From Butyricimonas synergistica DSM 23225 (GTDB taxonomy: Bacteria > Bacteroidota > Bacteroidia > Bacteroidales > Marinifilaceae): DNA of 64,000 nucleotides. This document shows, one piece after another, positions 15,954 through 24,375 of the stretch. Location: the NCBI RefSeq assembly GCF_000379665.1, contig NZ_KB903367.1, positions 361,569 through 425,568 of the forward strand, in the 5' to 3' direction. The translations under genes were made by a program, and so were the position numbers. The first letter of the stretch is position 1. Every line of letters begins with the position of its first letter. Below the pieces are notes generated by a model. It saw only the letters and a list, made by a program, of their open reading frames with translations, ran no database searches and was not told the DNA's origin.

Positions 15954-17537
15954 TTATAGGTTTATTTTCATTATTTCTTCCGTGACGGATGAACCTTGCT
16001 CGATATAGTATATCATGTCGAAGATTTTCTCGCTCCATCCGCTGACCAAAACTACGTTCCCGTTGTCTTGTGTCATGCTGTTCCCGTATCCCCTCAAATC
16101 CACCGTGTAGACTTTCACGCTAGGGTTGATCTTCAGGTACTTTTGGAAAAGACGGTTGAAGTTATCCCTGCGGTTGCCTTTGCTGTCGTACCACTTGCAA
16201 CCCGTTCCCACCTGGCAGTCGGAGAATATGACAATCCTGTCCACCATCGTTCGTGACTTTATCAGGTGTTTCATGTACTCGAATATCCCGCTTTCCGTGG
16301 ACGGTCCGCATTTCTTGGCAGCACGGTTGATGGTTTCGAAGTTTTCGAATACATTCGCCTTGCGGTCTAAACCGGCATCGATCAAGCGGTCGCCAAACAA
16401 CCCGACGTACGTGTCTTCACATTTGTTCCAGTACAACACGGCGAACAAATTGGCTATATCTGCCGATTTTCGTGCGCTCATGGCGGATACCAGCGATTTT
16501 CCACCCCGGTCACCGTACATACTTCCCGAATTATCGGACAGTATGGCGGTCTTGCCTTTGCACGCCGGTATGTTGTCGCAACTCGTGACCAGTGCTTTTT
16601 CCAGTGCTTCCGAAGTCCTTTTGATCTTGGCTTTTTCCTCCTCGAATATCGCGGATTCTTTCGCCAGTTTGTTGATCTCCAGGAATGCCGACAGGTAGCG
16701 GAAAGGCATTTGTTTTGATTGCCTTATCCTTTGCTCGTCTGTCAACACGTTCAAAGCTATATCCAGTGCCTCGGACGAGCTTTTGGTCACGATATTCCGC
16801 AAGTTCCGCAATATCGCCATGTACCCGAGTTTACCGCTTGCCAGCAATTCCTGCCATTTTTCAGACACGACTTTCGCCTTGGCACGCTCGTTCTCGAATG
16901 GCTTTTTACCGAGTTCGGATAATTCCGTTTCCCAGGTATAAGGAGTTGCCAGGTCGTCTGAAACGATCTTGTCGAATATCGCCTGTTGAGCCTCGTCCTT
17001 TGCCTTCGGGTGTACCAGAAACAAGGCATCCCGCAAGCTGACTGCCGAACCCCTGTTGTATTTGGCGAATTGGTACTCGTCAAATTTGTTGAACGATTCG
17101 ATCAGTCCTTTTTGTACCTGTTTGGACAAGCGGTTCAATTTCTTCGTGCCTTCCCGTTTGTTGGCGGTTTGGTAATATGCCAATATCTCGGTGATCTCGT
17201 CGGCACGGTTCACGATGCCTGCCACGGTTCGTTTCACGATCTCGTTGCCGGAATACAATTTTGCCAATTCCACGGCTAGTATCACCGGCACGGAACGCAG
17301 GTTCATCTCGGTTCGGGCGTACACGGCTAGTCTGGCCACAAACTCGGGACTGCATTTCGCGATCAGGTTGCTGATCCTGCTCTTTCTGTCTGCGTTTGAT
17401 TCGTAATATGAATCATCGACCATGCAGGTCACTACCGTGGAGTATAATTCCATCTCCGGGGTCATTTTGTAGGCTTTTGCCCCCATGTAATTCACGGTAG
17501 TATCTTTTCCTTTGTTTGTAAAATTGAATTTCATCAT
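15954..17537 (-). CDS. rsr: Ro60/TROVE-domain RNA-binding protein (Rsr)
   Basis: A 527-residue bacterial Ro60 orthologue. Residues 1-340 form the HEAT-repeat ring (TROVE module) that binds Y RNA on its outer face and RNA ends in the central hole. A von Willebrand A domain follows, with the MIDAS motif AILSDNSGSMYGDRGG and the strand RIVIFSDCQVG. I chose the ATG at 17537 (MMKFNFTNKG) over an upstream in-frame ATG at 17615, because the latter overlaps the divergent WYL promoter. Bacterial Ro60 with Y RNA tethers exoribonucleases or handles damaged RNA. Downstream are three Y-like RNAs and rtcB on the same strand; upstream is a divergent WYL regulator. Confidence 0.93.
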   Translation of the reverse strand: MMKFNFTNKGKDTTVNYMGAKAYKMTPEMELYSTVVTCMVDDSYYESNADRKSRISNLIAKCSPEFVARLAVYARTEMNLRSVPVILAVELAKLYSGNEIVKRTVAGIVNRADEITEILAYYQTANKREGTKKLNRLSKQVQKGLIESFNKFDEYQFAKYNRGSAVSLRDALFLVHPKAKDEAQQAIFDKIVSDDLATPYTWETELSELGKKPFENERAKAKVVSEKWQELLASGKLGYMAILRNLRNIVTKSSSEALDIALNVLTDEQRIRQSKQMPFRYLSAFLEINKLAKESAIFEEEKAKIKRTSEALEKALVTSCDNIPACKGKTAILSDNSGSMYGDRGGKSLVSAMSARKSADIANLFAVLYWNKCEDTYVGLFGDRLIDAGLDRKANVFENFETINRAAKKCGPSTESGIFEYMKHLIKSRTMVDRIVIFSDCQVGTGCKWYDSKGNRRDNFNRLFQKYLKINPSVKVYTVDLRGYGNSMTQDNGNVVLVSGWSEKIFDMIYYIEQGSSVTEEIMKINL

Positions 17538-17567
17538 TGTATCTTTTTTCGTTTTACACGACAAAGA

Positions 17568-17597
17568 TGCACACGCGGGTGCGCAAACTTTTTGCGT
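17568..17597. promoter_or_regulatory. Two inverted repeats in the rsr/WYL divergent promoter region
   Basis: TGCACAC-GCGG-GTGCGCA (17568-17585) and the partly overlapping GCGCAAA-CTT-TTTGCGT (17581-17597) are each inverted repeats with one mismatch. They lie between the rsr start and the -7 element of the WYL gene, and the second covers that gene's -33 element. A weak rsr -7 candidate (CATCTTTG on the minus strand, 17569-17562) touches the first repeat. These are plausible operators for the WYL protein; binding is inferred. Confidence 0.5.
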
Positions 17598-17622
17598 AGC
17601 TAAAATAAATTTCATATTTTTG
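17591..17622 (+). promoter_or_regulatory. Promoter of the WYL regulator gene
   Basis: TTTG (17591-17594), 20-nt spacer, TATTTTTG (17615-17622): both elements fit the Bacteroidetes consensus. The start codon is 25 nt further on. The -33 element lies within an inverted repeat, which would allow autorepression. Confidence 0.75.
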
Positions 17623-17647
17623 GAAAAATAATTTTTATTCTATTCTT

Positions 17648-18673
17648 ATGCCCGCGAATCGAAACGCTTTAATTCGTTATAAAACAATAGATAAATGCCT
17701 TCGAAATCCATACCGGAAATGGACGCTCGAGGATTTGATAGACGCTTGTTCGGATGCCCTGTACGAGTACGAGGGGATCGACAAGGGCATCAGTCGCCGC
17801 ACGATTCAAATGGATATACAGGTGATGCGCAGCGAGAAGTTGGGCTACAATGCCCCGATCGTGGTCTACGACAATAAATATTACAAGTACGAGGACGCCG
17901 ATTACAGTATCACGAACACGCCCTTGTCCGAGCAGGATTTGAAGGTCATGTCCGAGGCGGTGGAGGTGTTGCGGCAGTTCCGGGGATTTTCCTATTTCTC
18001 GAACATGGGGGATATTATCAGCCGGCTGGAAGACCACGTGACTTCGGCACGGCTGAAAACGACCCCGGTCATTGATTTCGAGAAGAACGAGAGCCTGAAA
18101 GGTATCGATCACTTGGACGAGATTTATCATGCTATTGTCAACAAGCAGGTGCTGAGGATGAAATACCGTTCTTTTAAAGCCCGTTCCGCTTCCGAATTTT
18201 TGTTCAATCCTTATCTGTTGAAGGAATACCGGAATCGTTGGTTCGTGTTCGGGGTACGCGAGGGGAGTTCCCCGCTCGTGAATCTGGCGCTCGATCGTAT
18301 TCATCATCTCGAAATCGCCCCGGGGGAGTCGTACCGTGAAAATACGGTATTTGACCCCACGACTTTCTTTGACGATTTGGTGGGTGTGACCAAGAATATC
18401 GGTTCAAGGGTTCAGAACGTCCGTTTCATGGTAAACCCTCCAAACGCTCCCTACGTGGAAACAAAACCATTGCACAAGTCGCAAAAGATCGTGGAAAGAC
18501 GGGAGGACGGGAGTGTTGTCTTTGAAATAAACGTGATAATCAATCTGGAGCTGCAACGGGAAATCATCGGTTTCGCGGACGGGATAAAGGTTTTGTCCCC
18601 GCCTTCTTTGGCCGACCTGATAGCCTCCCGGTTTCGGCGGGCAAACCAATTGTATGACGGGGTAAACTCGTGA
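17648..18673 (+). CDS. WYL-domain transcriptional regulator of the Ro60-RtcB locus
   Basis: A 341-residue protein. The N-terminal winged helix-turn-helix region (about 1-75) contains DKGISRRTIQMDIQVMRS. The WYL domain (about 150-230) shows the pattern VLRMKYRSF...NPYLLKEYRNRWFVFG, close to the Sm-like fold's consensus, and a WCX-type C-terminal domain follows (about 255-335). WYL proteins such as PafBC and DriD sense single-stranded nucleic acid and activate damage genes. Its divergent placement 110 nt from rsr suggests it controls rsr, the Y-like RNAs and rtcB, replacing the RtcR/sigma54 regulator of enterobacterial RNA-repair operons. The ligand is unknown. Confidence 0.85.
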   Translation: MPANRNALIRYKTIDKCLRNPYRKWTLEDLIDACSDALYEYEGIDKGISRRTIQMDIQVMRSEKLGYNAPIVVYDNKYYKYEDADYSITNTPLSEQDLKVMSEAVEVLRQFRGFSYFSNMGDIISRLEDHVTSARLKTTPVIDFEKNESLKGIDHLDEIYHAIVNKQVLRMKYRSFKARSASEFLFNPYLLKEYRNRWFVFGVREGSSPLVNLALDRIHHLEIAPGESYRENTVFDPTTFFDDLVGVTKNIGSRVQNVRFMVNPPNAPYVETKPLHKSQKIVERREDGSVVFEINVIINLELQREIIGFADGIKVLSPPSLADLIASRFRRANQLYDGVNS

Positions 18674-18744
18674 CGGGAGGATTTGTTCGGCTTGAATAGA
18701 CCTTATCGTGTGGATAACCTTTGCTTGAGGTTTCTTGTCATTGT

Positions 18745-18760
18745 GCACGTGCTCACGTGC
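18745..18760. repeat. Short perfect palindrome after the WYL gene
   Basis: GCACGTG-CT-CACGTGC is a 7-bp perfect hairpin in the 220-nt gap before ispF. There is no T tract, so it is not a typical terminator; it could be a weak terminator or a protein site. Confidence 0.35.
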
Positions 18761-18896
18761 CAATCGATACCTTCCCTTGGAGGAATACGGCAGTATAGGT
18801 GGAGTAATGATTCTTCGGGATGTTAAATAGGGTTTGGGAGTGGTCGGGGATGCCGGTTTTTTGTTAATATCGCGTAATAATTAAATGCAGGAGAAA

Positions 18897-19376
18897 ATGA
18901 AAATTAAAACAGGATTAGGAATAGATGTCCATCGGTTGGCTCCGGGACTGGACTTTTGGCTTGGAGGAATCAAGTTGCAACACGAGAAAGGTTGCGTGGC
19001 GCACTCGGACGGTGACGTGTTGATACACGCGATATGCGACGCCTTGTTGGGGGCTTCCGGGTTGGATGATATCGGGACGTATTTCCCGGATACCGATCCT
19101 GCTTACAAGGGAATCGATAGCAAAATATTACTGAAAAAGGTGGTCGATATGCTGGAACGGAAAGGGTTCTCGGTTGGGAATATCGATTGTGTCATTTGTC
19201 TTCAACGCCCGAAAATTAAACTACGGACACTGGAGATGAGGGAGTGTTTGGCTGAAATCATCGGGATAGATGTCGACGATCTCACGATAAAGGCAACGAC
19301 CACGGAACAACTCGGATTCGAGGGGAGGGAAGAAGGCGTTTCGGCTTATGCCTCGGTGTTGATTATTAAGTTGTAG
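18897..19376 (+). CDS. ispF: 2-C-methyl-D-erythritol 2,4-cyclodiphosphate synthase
   Basis: A 159-residue IspF, the usual length. It converts CDP-methylerythritol 2-phosphate into the cyclic diphosphate, releasing CMP, in the MEP isoprenoid pathway. The metal-binding DVHRL opens the protein, followed by AHSDGDVLIHAICDALLG and DIGTYFPDTDPAYKG. The C-terminal CDP-contact segment is KATTTEQLGFEGREEG. ATG 18897 (MKIKTGLGIDVHRL) is preferred over an ATG 12 nt upstream, since other IspF proteins start near this point. The gene is alone, with a hairpin after the stop codon. Confidence 0.94.
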   Translation: MKIKTGLGIDVHRLAPGLDFWLGGIKLQHEKGCVAHSDGDVLIHAICDALLGASGLDDIGTYFPDTDPAYKGIDSKILLKKVVDMLERKGFSVGNIDCVICLQRPKIKLRTLEMRECLAEIIGIDVDDLTIKATTTEQLGFEGREEGVSAYASVLIIKL

Positions 19377-19378
19377 AA

Positions 19379-19406
19379 GGATGTGGCAAAACACATCCTC
19401 CTTTGG
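19379..19406 (+). terminator. ispF terminator
   Basis: GGATGTG (379-385) pairs with CACATCC (392-398) around GCAAAA, followed by a weak pyrimidine-rich tract. It lies between ispF and a convergent lipoprotein gene and may serve both. Confidence 0.6.
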
Positions 19407-19428
19407 TTAATCCTGTGCGGGAAATCGT

Positions 19429-20814
19429 TTAATACGAGATTTTCCAGGTCATGGTATTTTTATCGTCTTTGATTTTCTTCTCGGTGTGATTTTTGGTTGT
19501 ATATTCATAACCCATTTCCGGGCGTTCGGGGTCTATCAATTTGTTGCTTACCACGATGTCGTACTCGGATTGCCAAGCCGAAAATTCTTGCTCTAACGTG
19601 ATTTCCGTCAAATAATTATCCTTGTCGAACTTGTACGTTACCGGGCATTCCGGATTCTCCGGGTAGACCACGTATTTATACGTTTTATGGATAATTTCGC
19701 CCGGGGTGGTGTATTCGGGTACCCTTTCAGCTGGTATGTCATATCCTGCTTCGTAGGGAATTATTTCCGGCATATATTTCCCCATGTGGCCTAGTCGACC
19801 TAAATGAAAGAGAGTGCTTGTTTCGTCGTTATCGTCCCAGCCAATATAGCCCATGATGTCGATTTGCCCGTTGTTGGGGTAGCGGTTTGGGTAACATTTT
19901 GCCGGGTCCAAAACGAAGTTATGGGAATCATGGTCGTACACGTCCGTATATATGTATTTTACCCAAACGCCGTTCTCGTAGTAGAAGTCGTTTTTGAATT
20001 CCTCTTCGATATTTTCTTCTTGTTCCAGGTAATTTTCCGGAGTGTACTTGTAGCGCACGCAATCCACGAAACCATTTTCCCATTCATCATAGTATTGTAC
20101 GTTCTTCGCGAAACCTTGTTCGTTGAGTTTGACAACGTACTCGTCATCTCCCGTGCCAGAGCCTGCCGCATAACGTGTGGCTTCCTTTATCGTGATTTCC
20201 CCGGCGATGTGGTAATCGGCAGTCAATGTCTCGGAACTCTTTTCCCAATTTTGACCGTGATTGGGGTATACCGTTTCGATGCGCACCACCCGTCCTTGCT
20301 CGTCATAACTGAATGTCCGCGTGCAATTGTCGTAATTTGCGCTTTCTGAATAGGTGTCGTAAAGCCGGGCATTACATGTTTCCTCGTAGACAACTTGCTT
20401 GATTTGCTTCACCACGCTGCCGTCCTCTTTGGTGGCTTTTTGCTCCACGAGAATAGTGATGACGGTTTCGCCACTCCGGATGATGATTTTTGCCGAGCGA
20501 TTGCTTCCCGTCAGATTCGCTTGCAGCGTGAGGGGCAGCGTGTATTCCCCGGCTTCTCCGCTGTATTGGCTCAGGGTAAGCCAATACACGCTACTGCTCC
20601 CGGCACGTGCGGTGGTGGCGTCTTCCACGGTTGCTGTCCACGAGGTGGTAGCCGTGAATTTAATGCCTTCGTTGCAGGTTTCGTCGGCATACACCGTTTG
20701 TTCCGTGGAGGTCCCGTTTGCCAGGATGATGGCATCGTCCCGGTCGTCATTGTCTTTTTCGCAGGCGGCGAATACCACTGCCGCCAGGCAAACCGTTAAA
20801 AATTTTAGTTTCAT
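19429..20814 (-). CDS. Lipoprotein with BACON-like domain, function unknown
   Basis: A 461-residue exported lipoprotein: MKLKFLTVCLAAVVFAAC has a lipobox ending at Cys18. Residues about 30-130 look like a BACON-type Ig domain (EYTLPLTLQANLTGSNRSA and IIIRSGETVITILVEQKA). After that come repeated Tyr/Asp-rich segments such as TRTFSYDEQGRVVRIET, which resemble RHS/YD-type beta motifs found in many Bacteroidetes lipoproteins. The start is set at ATG 20814, because the 25 residues before it lack signal-peptide character. A 126-nt hairpin lies in its long leader. Function is not known; an outer-membrane or surface location is inferred. Confidence 0.75.
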   Translation of the reverse strand: MKLKFLTVCLAAVVFAACEKDNDDRDDAIILANGTSTEQTVYADETCNEGIKFTATTSWTATVEDATTARAGSSSVYWLTLSQYSGEAGEYTLPLTLQANLTGSNRSAKIIIRSGETVITILVEQKATKEDGSVVKQIKQVVYEETCNARLYDTYSESANYDNCTRTFSYDEQGRVVRIETVYPNHGQNWEKSSETLTADYHIAGEITIKEATRYAAGSGTGDDEYVVKLNEQGFAKNVQYYDEWENGFVDCVRYKYTPENYLEQEENIEEEFKNDFYYENGVWVKYIYTDVYDHDSHNFVLDPAKCYPNRYPNNGQIDIMGYIGWDDNDETSTLFHLGRLGHMGKYMPEIIPYEAGYDIPAERVPEYTTPGEIIHKTYKYVVYPENPECPVTYKFDKDNYLTEITLEQEFSAWQSEYDIVVSNKLIDPERPEMGYEYTTKNHTEKKIKDDKNTMTWKISY

Positions 20815-20889
20815 TGGTTTCTGTTGGGTTTTCCCAGTTCCTAGAAGACCTTTCTTTATTAAACACGGAAGCGTGGAACTGCAGTGCAC

Positions 20890-21015
20890 ATCTTAGATGA
20901 AGGTCCTGAGAAAACCTAATGAGTAGATGTAATAATAGCAGTCCACGCCTATGCGTGAGAACCACTATGCTATCTTTACTCATTTGAAAATTTCTCAGGT
21001 TTTCATCTAAAAGAT
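20890..21015 (-). ncRNA. 126-nt imperfect hairpin in the leader of the BACON lipoprotein gene
   Basis: Nested paired segments: ATCTT/AAGAT and AGATGAA/TTCATCT at the base, CCTGAGAAA/TTTCTCAGG (9 bp), AATGAGTA/TACTCATT, ATAGCA/TGCTAT, and an apical CACGC-CTAT-GCGTG. It fills most of the 349-nt gap between two minus-strand genes, where I see no coding region. It may be a leader RNA, a stand-alone small RNA or a MITE-like insertion. Strand is assigned from the upstream minus-strand -7 element. Confidence 0.5.
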
Positions 21016-21075
21016 AAGCATAACGCTTCTTCAAAATCCAATATGCCTTGAACGGGGATCAGCCCCATTCGTGTA

Positions 21076-21083
21076 CAAAATTA
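21076..21083 (-). promoter_or_regulatory. -7 element upstream of the hairpin RNA
   Basis: On the minus strand TAATTTTG fits TAnnTTTG. A transcript would start near 21069, include the 126-nt hairpin and reach the lipoprotein start about 255 nt later. No -33 element found. Confidence 0.4.
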
Positions 21084-21163
21084 TGCAAAAAAATCGGATG
21101 TCACGTCATGGATTCATGTAATATTAATTACACTATCGCCGCCGGGCATCCTTTTCCGGTAAT

Positions 21164-22543
21164 TTAGAACATGTAATCCCACATCGGTAATAGGATCGGT
21201 TTCTGATCCAGTGCTTTTAAGGCTTTTTCTCCCAGGTATTTTTTGTGGATCACTACCCGGAAGATATATTCGTCAAACCATTTGTCCGTGAAAGTAAGAT
21301 AACCGTTATGTCCTGCTTGTGGTCCCCAACTGTTCTCGAATTCCCATTTCGTGGGGTTTCCATTTTCGTCCACGTCCACGGCCACGAGAGCCATCGCGTG
21401 TGCCGAGCCGCTTTGGCGGGTCAGGATGCGTGTTTTCTTGTCCATCGAAAAATCCACGCCCATGAGCGAGTTGTAGTCGTACCCGTCCGGGTCGAGAATT
21501 CCGGTTTCGCGGTTGAAATATTTGCCCACGTCACTAGAGGTGTACATGGCTTCATTGCCCTTGATGGAGGCGATGGCGGCAGCCTTGATGTCCTCGTTGG
21601 GCAGGTTCAGGTACACCCAGTTGATGCCCTCCACGGTGTTGCGGTAGTTTTGGATATCGTATAACTTGTAGTACTCCCGGGTGGGATCGTTCATGATCAT
21701 GATGTAATTCTTCGGGTTGTAATCGGCAGGCGTGATTTCCTTGTAGAATTGTTGCGGCGTGTAGTTTGCCAACTCCTTGATATCCCCGTTTTTGTCTTTG
21801 TATCTCCACGTGAACGTGGTAGGCGGTTCGCCGAGGCAAAGTGCCAGAATGCGGTAAATGTCTTTCAATATTGCGACTTTCTCTGCACGCAGGTCTTTGG
21901 CTTTTTTGCCTTGGGCTGCCATTTCGCGGATAGCGAATCCCCCCTTGCGCAGGCGTTCGTTAATCAACGCACTCATGGCGTTCGTGTTGTTCGAGTGGGC
22001 GGTTTCAGGCATGACAGACTTCGGCACAACCCCGTACTTTTCCCCGATATTGTAGTAAAGGTTCCACACTCCTCCGTCACCTACGGGAGCCTGGAACATG
22101 AAAGTCACGTCGCGGTCGTCCATCGGTTTGTTGGCGGAGGCAATCATGTTTTCGAGGAAGAGGTTGGATTTCTCGAATATATCCCAGAAATAAAGGTAGT
22201 TATGCGAGAAGTCGAAATCCGTGAGATTGTATTTTTTCATAACGCTCGGGCGCAGCACGTTCATGGACGTGAACATCCAGCAACGACCGGAACTTTTCTG
22301 GTCGGTAATGCCTTTCACGTTTACCCGGTATTTGAAATAGTGGTCTATTTTGCCCTGAACTTCCCGGTTGAGGGCGTTCGAGCGAATGTCCTTATCGTTT
22401 GTCAGCACGTTCTGAATGGCTTTGGTGGCAGCGTCTTTCTGGAAGCTCCCCTTGATGTCGTTCAGTTCTTTTTCCCCGATTGTTTGGGCGCATAGCGATC
22501 CCCCGACGAGGAGTAAAGAAGCGAGTGTCGAGTAAAATTTCAT
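21164..22543 (-). CDS. Exported bleomycin-hydrolase/PepC-type cysteine aminopeptidase (C1B)
   Basis: A 459-residue papain-like peptidase. The active-site cysteine is in QKSSGRCWMFT, the histidine in SGSAHAMALVAVD and the asparagine in FENSWGPQAG, the C1B family order. Unlike cytoplasmic PepC it has a signal peptide (MKFYSTLASLLLVGGSLCAQ), so it should act in the periplasm or outside. Start ATG 22543 was chosen because the signal peptide begins there; the 21 residues upstream are low-complexity Lys/Phe-rich translation of intergenic DNA. It probably trims peptides from the N-terminus. lpdA lies upstream on the same strand after an AT-rich repeat. Confidence 0.88.
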   Translation of the reverse strand: MKFYSTLASLLLVGGSLCAQTIGEKELNDIKGSFQKDAATKAIQNVLTNDKDIRSNALNREVQGKIDHYFKYRVNVKGITDQKSSGRCWMFTSMNVLRPSVMKKYNLTDFDFSHNYLYFWDIFEKSNLFLENMIASANKPMDDRDVTFMFQAPVGDGGVWNLYYNIGEKYGVVPKSVMPETAHSNNTNAMSALINERLRKGGFAIREMAAQGKKAKDLRAEKVAILKDIYRILALCLGEPPTTFTWRYKDKNGDIKELANYTPQQFYKEITPADYNPKNYIMIMNDPTREYYKLYDIQNYRNTVEGINWVYLNLPNEDIKAAAIASIKGNEAMYTSSDVGKYFNRETGILDPDGYDYNSLMGVDFSMDKKTRILTRQSGSAHAMALVAVDVDENGNPTKWEFENSWGPQAGHNGYLTFTDKWFDEYIFRVVIHKKYLGEKALKALDQKPILLPMWDYMF

Positions 22544-22570
22544 GGTTTTAAATTTTAGTTTTTTGATTTT

Positions 22571-22629
22571 AAATTGAAGAATTGAAAATCGATTATTCAT
22601 TTTCAATTTTCAATTCTCCATTTTCAATT
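22571..22629. repeat. AT-rich TTTTCAATT-type repeat between lpdA and pepC
   Basis: Copies of TTTTCAATT/AATTGAAAA in both orientations form a low-complexity hairpin between the two minus-strand genes. The same motif occurs as a tandem array before ruvA (62890-62917). Confidence 0.5.
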
Positions 22630-22631
22630 AT

Positions 22632-24023
22632 TTACAGGTGTATCACTTCGTCGTAGGCGGCTGCTGCTGCTTCCATGATAGCTTCGCTCATGGTCGGGTG
22701 CGGGTGTACCGTTTTGATAAGGTCGTGCCCGGTAGCTTTCATCTTGCGTGCAAGAACCATCTCGGCGATCATTTCGGTCACGTTCATGCCTACCATGTGC
22801 GCTCCCAGTAGCGTGTTGTCGGCGGCGTTGAAGATCAATTTGATGAAACCGTCGTTAGCTCCCGCGGCACTGGCTTTCCCGGATGCCGTGAAGGGGAATT
22901 TGCCGATCTTGAGTTCATAGCCTGCCTCGAGTGCTTTTGCCTCGTTCAAACCCACGGATGCTACCTCGGGAGTGGTGTACGTGCAACCCGGGATGTTGGT
23001 GTAATCAATCGTTTCCGTGTGGACGCCCGCAATGTGTTCCACGCAGCAGATGGCTTCTGCCGATGCCACGTGAGCCAGAGCCGGACCGTGCACGATGTCG
23101 CCGATCGCGTAAACGCCTTCCACGTTCGTGCGGTAGTAATCGTCTACTTTAACCCGACCTTTTTCCATCTCGATGTTCAGATCTTCCAACCCGATGTTTT
23201 CCACGTTCGGGGAGATGCCCACGGCAGAAAGCACGATTTCAGCCTCGTGTACTTCTATCTCTCCCTTTTTATTTTTGATGTTTACCTTCAACAGTTTCTC
23301 TCCGGCTTCCACGCTTTCCACGGATGATTTTACCATCACATCGATGCCTGCTTTCTTGAAGGAGCGTCCCACTTGTTTGGAAACTTCCTCGTCTTCTACC
23401 GGAAGAATGGTCGGCATGAATTCAACCAGCAATACTTTGGTGCCCATGGCGTTGTAGAAGAATGCCAATTCGGAACCGATGGCGCCGGAGCCTACCACGA
23501 TCATGGATTCAGGTTTGTGGTCGAGCGTCAGGGCTTGGCGGTATCCGATGATGCGTTTCCCGTCCTGCGGGATGTTCGGAAGTTGGCGGGAGCGTGCCCC
23601 TGTTGCCAACACGATGTGTTGTGCCTCGTAAACCGTTTTCTCGCCTGCCGCGTTCGTCACCTCGACTTTCTTGTCTGCGGTCAGTTTGCCGTGTCCCTCG
23701 ATCACGGCGATGTTGTTTTTCTTGAAAAGGTATTGGATACCTTTGCTCATCTTGTCGGCTACTCCCCGGCTGCGGGCGATGATTGCCTCGAAATCCGGTT
23801 CGGCGTTCTCGATTTTCACCCCGTAATCAGCGGCGTGTTTGGCGTATTCCAACACCTGTGCCGATTTAAGCAAAGATTTGGTCGGGATACATCCCCAGTT
23901 CAGGCAGATACCCCCGAGTTCCGCACGTTCTACTACAGCCACGTTCATTCCTAGTTGTGAAGCACGAATAGCAGCCACGTATCCCCCGGGACCACTACCT
24001 ATCACGATTAAGTCGTATTTCAT
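22632..24023 (-). CDS. lpdA: Dihydrolipoyl dehydrogenase (E3)
   Basis: A 463-residue flavoprotein disulfide reductase. FAD-binding GSGPGGYVAAIRASQLG is followed by the redox-active disulfide GGICLNWGCIPTKS, NAD-binding GSGAIGSELAFFYNAMG, and the C-terminal interface motif HPHPTMSEAIMEA with the catalytic His-Glu pair. It reoxidises dihydrolipoamide in 2-oxoacid dehydrogenase or glycine-cleavage complexes; no E1/E2 genes are nearby. A start four codons earlier (MTNK) is possible. It is followed by pepC on the same strand. Confidence 0.93.
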   Translation of the reverse strand: MKYDLIVIGSGPGGYVAAIRASQLGMNVAVVERAELGGICLNWGCIPTKSLLKSAQVLEYAKHAADYGVKIENAEPDFEAIIARSRGVADKMSKGIQYLFKKNNIAVIEGHGKLTADKKVEVTNAAGEKTVYEAQHIVLATGARSRQLPNIPQDGKRIIGYRQALTLDHKPESMIVVGSGAIGSELAFFYNAMGTKVLLVEFMPTILPVEDEEVSKQVGRSFKKAGIDVMVKSSVESVEAGEKLLKVNIKNKKGEIEVHEAEIVLSAVGISPNVENIGLEDLNIEMEKGRVKVDDYYRTNVEGVYAIGDIVHGPALAHVASAEAICCVEHIAGVHTETIDYTNIPGCTYTTPEVASVGLNEAKALEAGYELKIGKFPFTASGKASAAGANDGFIKLIFNAADNTLLGAHMVGMNVTEMIAEMVLARKMKATGHDLIKTVHPHPTMSEAIMEAAAAAYDEVIHL

Positions 24024-24185
24024 TTTATTTGTCATTTATAATGTGAATAATTATTAGCTGAATCATCGGGAGACAAAATTAGGGTATTTGTTTAGAATAG
24101 AAAACTAAAAGTGATTTTTAGATTTTAAATTTTAGATTTTAAATTTTCCAGGGAAATCCGTTGTCCGTTAATTCTAGTACATATC

Positions 24186-24316
24186 TCCGTCCGTTCCGGC
24201 AATCATCTATTGATCACCTATTCGCCATCTATCGATCATTTATTACCGAGATGGATAGGTGATCGGTATTTGCGGCATCGGTAACCGATTGTTGTCTGCC
24301 GGAACGAACGGAGAGT
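24186..24316. repeat. 131-bp long imperfect inverted repeat upstream of etfB
   Basis: Terminal arms TCTCCGTCCGTTCCGGCA (186-203) and its complement (299-316) match at 17 of 18 positions. A second inner stem, GATCACCTAT plus CCATCT (214-232, 3-nt bulge) with AGATGG-ATAGGTGATC (251-266), is perfect. It occupies the centre of the roughly 480-nt gap between lpdA and etfB, which has no gene. The shape fits a MITE-like element or a structured RNA. Confidence 0.55.
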
Positions 24317-24344
24317 AGAGGAAGAAGAGTTAGTGTTAAAATTT

Positions 24345-24375
24345 TGTATTTCTGAGTTGAAATAGTATCTTTACA
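24345..24375 (+). promoter_or_regulatory. etfB operon promoter
   Basis: TTTG (24345-24348), 19-nt spacer, TATCTTTA (24368-24375), one base off the -7 consensus. The leader to the etfB start is about 120 nt. Confidence 0.6.

Noticed and set aside
15566..15985. A 139-codon open frame on the plus strand across the tRNA-like region
   Set aside because: It is antisense to the structured RNAs, repeats translated T-arm sequence, and shows no start signal or recognisable domain.
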